A stretch of DNA of 10,627 bases, taken from positions 1 to 10,627 of the forward strand of contig CBDUOF010000174.1 of assembly GCA_965368765.1 (NCBI GenBank). The letters run 5' to 3'. The DNA is from Leptofilum sp965368765 (GTDB taxonomy: Bacteria > Chloroflexota > Anaerolineae > Promineifilales > Promineifilaceae). Positions 6,147 to 10,627 of the stretch are shown here, piece after piece. The notes under the pieces were generated by a model. It had not been told where the DNA came from, made no database searches, and was given only the letters and a program-made list of their open reading frames with translations. The stretch's first letter is position 1. Each line of letters opens with the position of its first letter. Position numbers and translations under genes: made by a program.

Positions 6147-7028
6147 ATGGGTAAACGAATCTTGCGGCACTTAGGTGCTGCTACCTTACTTCTGTTTCTC
6201 TGCCTTTTGGCCTTTGTTCACAGTCGGGCACGACGTCTGGTTATGCCTCCCAGAACCTTCACCCAACAAACCCCATCCGATTATGACATTACAGCCTGGC
6301 ACGATGTCAGCTTTGACACCAACGACGGCCTGAAACTATCTGCCTGGTATATCCCACCCCGCGTCGATGTGGGAGCAGCCGTGATTTTTGTACATGGCCT
6401 GGGCAGCAATCGGGGCTCCCTTCTCAATCAGGCTGCCATGCTGGCAGAACAAGGCTATGGCGCGGTGTTGTTCGACTTGCGGGCACATGGCCATAGCGAA
6501 GGGCACAAAAGTAGTTGGGGGGTCACTGAGGTGAAGGACGTGGAAGCAGCACTTGCTTTTCTACAGACCCAGCCTGCGGTTGACCCGGGCAAGATTAGCC
6601 TTATTGGGCATTCAATGGGCGGGGCAATCGCCATCCGGGCAGCGGCCCTGCACCCAGAAATCCAGCGGGTTGTCGCTGAAAGTGTTTACACGAATTTCGA
6701 CGATAACCAGGCGCGGCTGACGGTTTCCTTTGCCCGATTGCCGGCGTGGACAGCCCCCCTGATCATGCGCTGGGCGGAATGGATTGCTGGCGTAGACAGT
6801 AGCCAGTTGGCCCCGCTGCAGGAGGTCGCATCGTTGGCGCCACGTCCCGTCTTGTTTATTCAGGGCGGGCGAGACAAGACGGTGCATGTGAGCAACGGAA
6901 CGGCTTTGTATAAAACGGCCGTTTCCCCCAAAGATCGACTGCTCATTCCAAATGCTGGACACAATGACTTGTTTGAAACAGATCCAGCGGCGATTAGCGA
7001 GCGCTTGCTGCATTTTTTGGCAAAATAG
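6147..7028 (+). CDS. membrane-anchored alpha/beta-hydrolase (serine hydrolase)
   Basis: A 293-aa protein. Residues 1-7 are basic (MGKRILR) and about 9-24 form one hydrophobic helix, then a basic SRARR stop-transfer, so the enzyme is probably anchored with its catalytic domain outside the cytoplasm. The fold markers are in order: VIFVHGLGSNRGS (oxyanion HG), GYGAVLFDLRAHGHSEG, nucleophile elbow GHSMGG with S156, acid D243 in GGRDKTVH and H272 in NAGHND, a complete catalytic triad. The substrate cannot be deduced; esterase or peptidase-like hydrolases share this layout. An in-frame GTG at 6108 would add 13 residues, but neither start has a good Shine-Dalgarno; ATG 6147 gives the more typical anchor. 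ACGGCCGT lies at 6915 in the gene and at 6117 just before it. It converges on the Ca2+-ATPase gene. Confidence 0.88.
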   Translation: MGKRILRHLGAATLLLFLCLLAFVHSRARRLVMPPRTFTQQTPSDYDITAWHDVSFDTNDGLKLSAWYIPPRVDVGAAVIFVHGLGSNRGSLLNQAAMLAEQGYGAVLFDLRAHGHSEGHKSSWGVTEVKDVEAALAFLQTQPAVDPGKISLIGHSMGGAIAIRAAALHPEIQRVVAESVYTNFDDNQARLTVSFARLPAWTAPLIMRWAEWIAGVDSSQLAPLQEVASLAPRPVLFIQGGRDKTVHVSNGTALYKTAVSPKDRLLIPNAGHNDLFETDPAAISERLLHFLAK

Positions 7029-7062
7029 AAAATGGTTCAATCATTAAGATCGAACCATTTTC
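7028..7062. terminator. bidirectional hairpin between the convergent hydrolase and ATPase genes
   Basis: A perfect 11-bp repeat, GAAAATGGTTC (7028-7038) with GAACCATTTTC (7052-7062), can extend inward by three more pairs after one mismatch, leaving a 5-nt loop. It begins at the last base of the hydrolase stop codon and lies 33 bp beyond the ATPase stop. The T-rich flank is better on the minus strand (TATTTTG), so it may mainly end the ATPase transcript while also serving the hydrolase. Confidence 0.65.
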
Positions 7063-7095
7063 GTGACTAATATTCAATTGCCAAGTTGCCCAAGT

Positions 7096-9816
7096 TTATG
7101 CTTCTTGCTTGCCAAACTGTTTAGAAAGCTCGACCGCCACAAATACGATCAGGCTGGTTGCCAGAGCGATCAATAAATCGGTCACGGGCAGCGCCTCCGT
7201 GGTGAAAAAGCCCTGCAAAAACGGCACGTATATCAGCGCCATCTGCAGTAAAAAGGTAATTGAAACTGCCAGCACCATGAGCCGGTTAGACCAGAAACCA
7301 ATCTTAAAGATAGAGTCTGTGTTGGAACGGGTAGCCAGCGCATTGCCCATTTGTGCCAGGGTAAGAGTTGTAAAAACCATCGTGCGCCAGGGGCCTTCAG
7401 GGTCTTGCAGCCAGTAAATATAGCCTATTCCCAACGAGACTAGACCCATCAAGAAACCTATCCAAATGATCTGCTTGCCCAGGCCACGACTAAAAATGCT
7501 TTCCTTAGGGTGAAATGGCGGACGGCTCATAATTCCCCGCTCACCATCTTCGACGGCCAATGCCAAGCCAGGCAAACCATCTGTCACCAGGTTAATCCAC
7601 AAGATTTGCAGTGGCAAGAGCGGCAGCGGCATGCCCAGGAACGGCCCAATCAGCATGACAAATAGCTCGCCCGTATTACTGGATAGAGTGTATTTGACAA
7701 ATTTGCGGATGTTGTCAAAAATCTTGCGCCCTTCTTCCACAGCAGCCACAATGGTAGCGAAGTTGTCATCCAGTAAAACCATGTCGGCGGCTTCTTTAGA
7801 GACGTCTGTTCCCGTGATGCCCATCGCCACACCAATATCAGCCTTTTTTAACGCTGGGGCATCGTTCACACCATCACCCGTCATGGCGACGATATGCCCT
7901 TTGTCCTGCAAGGCTTCGACAATGTTAAGCTTATGTTCTGGCGAAACGCGCGCGTAAACAGATATGTCTTCTACCTGTTCTTCCAACTCCATGAGGCTCA
8001 TTTTTGCCAGCTCATATCCGGTCAGATAATTTTCCGATTGGGTAATATTTAAATCCTTGGCAATGTTCTGCGCGGTGAGCGGATGATCGCCGGTGATCAT
8101 GACGGAGCGAATGCCTGCGCGCCCAGCGGTCTCAACGGCCGTTCTTACTTCCGGACGCGGCGGGTCGATCATCCCAACCAGGCCAATCAAAATAGCGTTA
8201 TTTTCCCGCTCCTCAAGCTTTTCTTCCAAAGGGCGAAAGGCCAATGCCAATACGCGCTGCCCCTCACCTGCCATTTTGGCATTGCCATCCAAAATACGCT
8301 TGCGCCATTCATCGTCCAGCGGCTGGAATTCTTGATTTTCACCAGTCCAGATGCGATCAGAAATTTCCAGCAGGCTGTCTACCGCACCTTTGGTGAAGGC
8401 CACAAATGGCAGTCCGCTCCAGGGTGCTTCCGTATCATCTGTCTCGACGTTGATTTTGTGGATAGTTGTCATTCGCTTGCGCTCAGATGTAAAAGGGATT
8501 TCATCAATTCGCGGCCAACGAGCGTCCAGGTCCTCCTTACGGTAGCCCAGCGTGGCTGCGGCTACCACCAGAGCACCTTCGGTGGGATCCCCAATGGCAC
8601 GCTCCACGCCATTTTCAGTTTGCAGGATGGCATCATTACACAACGCGCCAGCTTTGAGCAGAAGGCTCTGGGAACGGCGGTAAGGGGCGAGTTCAGGCTT
8701 TAGCTCAGCATCAACGATGGCACCTTTGGCATCCCGGACGGTCTCAATGGTTTCGGTATGGTTGGTGACGTCTAGCACCGTGACGGTCATTTTGTTTTCA
8801 GTTAGCGTCCCGGTTTTATCTGAACAGATGACGGTGACCGAGCCAAGCGTTTCTACCGCAGGCAGCTTGCGGATAAGGGCATTGCGCTTAAGCATTCGCT
8901 GCGAGCCAAGAGCGAGGGTGATGGTAACAACGGCAGGCAAGCCTTCTGGCACAGCGGCAACCGCCATGCTGATGCCCGTCAGAAACAGCACTTCCAAGGT
9001 TTCAACCAATGCCTCGTTGGGATCACGAAAGATGAAGCCCGTAATGACCACGAGGGCGACAATGACCAGAGCAACCCAGGCCAGTCGTTTGCCTAAATCA
9101 TCCAGGCGGCGCTGCAATGGGGTCTGCTCTTGCGACACGCCTTGAATGAGCTCGGCGATGTTGCCCAGCTCTGTTTTCATCCCAGTTTCAGTGATTACGG
9201 CCGTTCCCCGGCCATAGGTAATCACGGTACCCATAAAGACCATATTTTTTCGGTCGCCAATGGGAATCTCTTTTTTATCGATGGGGTCGATTAACTTTTC
9301 TACCGCTTCAGACTCGCCAGTGAGAGCAGCGTCCTCCACCTTAAGATTGATGCTTTCAATGAGACGGCCGTCTGCTGGAACCAGATTGCCCGCCTCGAGC
9401 AGCACCAAATCACCTGGCACCAATTCTCGCGCAGAAATCTCCACCAGCTGACCATCTCGTCGAACCTTAACCGTGGGAACCGCCAACTTTTTGAGGGCTG
9501 CAATGGCTTGCTCGGCACGGTATTCTTGAGAGAAGCCAATAGCGGCATTCAAAATAACGATGGCCAAAATGACGATGACATCCTTAAAATCGCCCAAAAA
9601 GCCAGAAACAATCGCGGCGATGATGAGAATGATCACCATGGCGTCCCGCAGCTGATCGAGCAAGATAAGCCAGGGACTTTTGGTGCCTTTCTCTACCAGC
9701 TCATTTAGGCCAAATTTCGCCAGGCGATTTTTGGCTTCAGCAGCCGTAAGTCCATCAGTAGCATTACTGTTCAGTTCATTTAACGTTGTATCTACATCCT
9801 GCTGGAACCAGGTCAT
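7096..9816 (-). CDS. P-type Ca2+-transporting ATPase (type IIA, SERCA/PMR1-like)
   Basis: A 906-aa pump with cation-ATPase N-terminal, actuator, phosphorylation, nucleotide-binding and C-terminal membrane domains in order. Key residues are TGES at 166-169 (actuator loop), D333 in SDKTGTLT (phospho-aspartate) and GDGVNDAPAL (hinge). In the membrane, E291 in VPEGLP (M4), N714 and E717 in SSNTGE (M5), and N742, T745, D746 in NLVTDGLP (M6) match the residues that bind Ca2+ in SERCA. This favours Ca2+ export over K+ or heavy metals; no N-terminal metal-binding domain is present. The start is ATG 9816-9814 with GAGAGG 8 nt upstream; an in-frame ATG at 9870 would add 18 residues lacking family character. 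ACGGCCGT occurs three times (8135, 9197, 9364). A Mn2+-transporting relative cannot be excluded. Confidence 0.95.
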   Translation of the reverse strand: MTWFQQDVDTTLNELNSNATDGLTAAEAKNRLAKFGLNELVEKGTKSPWLILLDQLRDAMVIILIIAAIVSGFLGDFKDVIVILAIVILNAAIGFSQEYRAEQAIAALKKLAVPTVKVRRDGQLVEISARELVPGDLVLLEAGNLVPADGRLIESINLKVEDAALTGESEAVEKLIDPIDKKEIPIGDRKNMVFMGTVITYGRGTAVITETGMKTELGNIAELIQGVSQEQTPLQRRLDDLGKRLAWVALVIVALVVITGFIFRDPNEALVETLEVLFLTGISMAVAAVPEGLPAVVTITLALGSQRMLKRNALIRKLPAVETLGSVTVICSDKTGTLTENKMTVTVLDVTNHTETIETVRDAKGAIVDAELKPELAPYRRSQSLLLKAGALCNDAILQTENGVERAIGDPTEGALVVAAATLGYRKEDLDARWPRIDEIPFTSERKRMTTIHKINVETDDTEAPWSGLPFVAFTKGAVDSLLEISDRIWTGENQEFQPLDDEWRKRILDGNAKMAGEGQRVLALAFRPLEEKLEERENNAILIGLVGMIDPPRPEVRTAVETAGRAGIRSVMITGDHPLTAQNIAKDLNITQSENYLTGYELAKMSLMELEEQVEDISVYARVSPEHKLNIVEALQDKGHIVAMTGDGVNDAPALKKADIGVAMGITGTDVSKEAADMVLLDDNFATIVAAVEEGRKIFDNIRKFVKYTLSSNTGELFVMLIGPFLGMPLPLLPLQILWINLVTDGLPGLALAVEDGERGIMSRPPFHPKESIFSRGLGKQIIWIGFLMGLVSLGIGYIYWLQDPEGPWRTMVFTTLTLAQMGNALATRSNTDSIFKIGFWSNRLMVLAVSITFLLQMALIYVPFLQGFFTTEALPVTDLLIALATSLIVFVAVELSKQFGKQEA

Positions 9817-9953
9817 AGGAATTTCCTCTCTTTCAATCTTTGGGGCATTTGTACTTAGCGATTGCAGCACAGGCAGTGTTGTTAGAAATAGACGTATTTT
9901 CTACCCACGTAATTTGTTTAGGTTGCGCCAGCTATTTTCTGCGGGGTGACATA

Positions 9954-9959
9954 ATTATA
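9954..9959 (-). promoter_or_regulatory. extended -10 promoter for the Ca2+-ATPase gene
   Basis: The minus strand reads TGC-TATAAT, a perfect -10 hexamer with the TGn extension; the hexamer is the complement of 9954-9959. A weak -35, TAAGCA (complement of 9977-9982, three of six matches), lies at 17-bp spacing. Initiation near 9947 would leave a leader of about 130 nt before ATG 9816. That leader contains an imperfect inverted repeat, TAGAAATA (9883-9890) with TATTTTCTA (9895-9903). Confidence 0.65.
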
Positions 9960-10101
9960 GCACAACCCTCGTGCCCTGCTTATAGATTATTACTTTTGGG
10001 TAACGGCCGTTTCTCGACCCATTTTCACCTTTTCCAGCGGCAAAGGAGCAGTGCTCTATTTTATACGCTACGCTCGCGAAATGGGCAGAATCTTACGTGC
10101 T

Positions 10102-10302
10102 TCATTCACACTCATTCTTCGATTTATGAGAGGCGATACGCCCAGATAGGATCGTAAATGGAATAAACCAGACCGCGATGATAAGAAACGTGACCGTTTG
10201 CGAGAAATCTGAGTCTGCCAACAAGTACGATGAAAGCAGAATGGCACCGGCTGCAATCAGAGAAATGACGATGAGTGATCGGGATGACTTCTTTGCTTTC
10301 AT
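10102..10302 (-). CDS. small two-helix membrane protein, unrecognised
   Basis: A 66-aa protein with a basic N-terminus (MKAKKSSR), a hydrophobic helix at about 9-28 (LIVISLIAAGAILLSSYLLA), a short polar turn (DSDFSQ), a second helix at about 35-54 (VTFLIIAVWFIPFTILSG) and a polar, charged C-terminus (RIASHKSKNECE). I do not recognise the family. The start is supported by GGAG (complement of 10310-10313) 7 nt before ATG, and by an extended -10 box further upstream, so it is probably a real gene. Its orientation matches the Ca2+-ATPase that follows about 290 bp downstream, which has its own promoter; no terminator is evident between them. A link to the pump is possible but nothing in the sequence demonstrates it. 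Confidence 0.7.
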   Translation of the reverse strand: MKAKKSSRSLIVISLIAAGAILLSSYLLADSDFSQTVTFLIIAVWFIPFTILSGRIASHKSKNECE

Positions 10303-10351
10303 GTGTTTTCTCCGTTTCTAAAATGGTTGACGTTAAACTTGAAGTGCCACG

Positions 10352-10357
10352 ATTGTA
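10352..10357 (-). promoter_or_regulatory. extended -10 promoter for the 66-aa membrane protein
   Basis: The minus strand reads TGA-TACAAT (complement of 10352-10357), five of six matches to the -10 consensus plus the TGn extension. Initiation near 10345 would give a leader of about 43 nt. A TTGCAA lies 20 bp upstream, which is too far for a normal -35, so activity would rest on the extended -10. Confidence 0.5.
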
Positions 10358-10420
10358 TCACCGGATAAGCGGTATGGTTGCAACGGCCCTAATTTCCCCC
10401 CGTAGCCAAGAATTTGCAGC

Positions 10421-10455
10421 AAAAAAGCCCCTGCAGCGTGCAGAGGCTTTTTTTT
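10421..10455. terminator. bidirectional intrinsic terminator
   Basis: A stem of GCC-C-CTGCA (10427-10435) with TGCAG-A-GGC (10439-10447), one C/A mismatch and loop GCG, is flanked by A6 on the left and T8 on the right. It is therefore an intrinsic terminator in both directions. On the minus strand it ends the AHSA1-like gene before transcription can enter the promoter region of the 66-aa protein. Confidence 0.85.
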
Positions 10456-10472
10456 AAGTATGTCTTGTTGTG

Positions 10473-10486
10473 GGCCTAATTAGGCC
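10473..10486. repeat. 14-bp perfect palindrome
   Basis: GGCCTAATTAGGCC is its own reverse complement. It lies 8 bp beyond the stop codon of the AHSA1-like gene and before its terminator. It may be a dimeric protein-binding site or chance; there is no loop, so a stable RNA hairpin would have to open the central bases. Confidence 0.5.
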
Positions 10487-10493
10487 AGCCCAT

Positions 10494-10627
10494 CTATTGG
10501 TCGTTGATGACAATGGCGACATAGTCAGCCAACTTGTCGAACGCTTGCGCCCAACCGCCAGCCCCACCAGAGTCTGCAGGTACACCGGCATGCCGCATCA
10601 CCATTTTGGTACGCCCGCCAAGGTCTT
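10494..10627 (-). CDS. AHSA1/SRPBCC-family protein, C-terminal end only
   Basis: The frame is open from the right edge of the window (first full codon 10625-10623) to TAG at 10496-10494, giving 43 residues. They read as the closing beta strand and long C-terminal helix of the START-like SRPBCC fold: GGRTKMVMRHAGVPADSGGAG, then GWAQAFDKLADYVA. This pattern is typical of the bacterial AHSA1 (Activator of Hsp90 ATPase homologue 1-like) family, whose members mostly have unknown ligands despite the name. The rest of the gene lies outside the window. It has its own terminator just downstream and no visible link to the chaperone cluster at the other end. Confidence 0.8.
   Translation of the reverse strand, partial: DLGGRTKMVMRHAGVPADSGGAGGWAQAFDKLADYVAIVINDQ

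Larger units (their letters stand above)
87..10010. repeat. highly iterated palindrome ACGGCCGT, 16 dispersed copies
   Basis: Exact copies start at 87, 924, 1076, 1894, 2911, 3416, 3499, 3981, 4564, 5370, 6117, 6915, 8135, 9197, 9364 and 10003. Thirteen are inside genes on both strands, and three (5370, 6117, 10003) are intergenic or just before a start codon. Many extend toward GGAAACGGCCGTTTCC. Every CGGCCG I found in the window is within ACGGCCGT. The spacing is irregular, so this is not a tandem or CRISPR repeat. The CBS gene and the GlsB-type gene have none. Confidence 0.9.

Noticed and set aside
8083..8703. Plus-strand open frame (206 codons) opposite the Ca2+-ATPase gene
   Set aside because: The opposite strand encodes the conserved nucleotide-binding region of the pump; the open frame has no ribosome site or recognisable domain.
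9817..9870. Upstream ATG at 9870 as start of the Ca2+-ATPase
   Set aside because: The added 18 residues do not match type IIA pump N-termini, while ATG 9816 is preceded by a good GAGAGG site and begins with the usual helical N-domain.
87..10010. CRISPR or tandem-repeat interpretation of the ACGGCCGT copies
   Set aside because: The copies are 8 bp, irregularly spaced by tens to more than a thousand bases, and mostly inside unrelated genes.

Overview
The window comes from a bacterial chromosome. Base composition looks slightly GC-rich by eye. It carries ordinary housekeeping and stress genes rather than phage, plasmid or mobile-element genes. No tRNA, rRNA, CRISPR array, insertion sequence or transposase was seen. 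The taxon cannot be fixed from sequence alone. The dnaK / class-B J-protein / clpB arrangement, single-domain accessory proteins and an abundant short palindrome would suit a Chloroflexota-like lineage, but that is a weak inference.

Layout. (1) 1-4004, plus strand: a protein-quality-control cluster with the 3' end of dnaK, a J-domain protein without zinc finger, and clpB. The two intergenic gaps each contain a long inverted repeat, and a terminator-like hairpin follows clpB. In the known disaggregation pathway a J-protein delivers aggregated clients to DnaK, which hands them to the ClpB threading hexamer, so the genes form one functional unit. (2) 4156-4882: a DUF2062 membrane protein (plus) whose 3' end overlaps by 26 bp the 3' end of a convergent GlsB/YeaQ/YmgE-type small membrane protein (minus). 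(3) 4883-5538: a 656-bp stretch without a convincing protein gene. It holds a 75-nt foldable element (12-bp closing stem with two inner hairpins) and a strong intrinsic terminator with no protein gene in front of it, together a candidate small RNA gene. (4) 5539-7028, plus: a two-CBS-domain protein and a membrane-anchored alpha/beta hydrolase. (5) 7096-10302, minus: a P-type Ca2+-transporting ATPase with a good extended -10 promoter, preceded by a 66-aa two-helix membrane protein. (6) 10421-10627, minus: a bidirectional terminator and the 3' end of an AHSA1/SRPBCC-family gene.

The most unusual signal is genome-scale rather than a gene. The palindrome ACGGCCGT occurs 16 times (about 0.16 expected for a random octamer), in genes and between them, in all three codon phases, and every CGGCCG found in the window has the A/T flanks. 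It behaves like the HIP1 highly iterated palindrome of cyanobacteria but has a different sequence.
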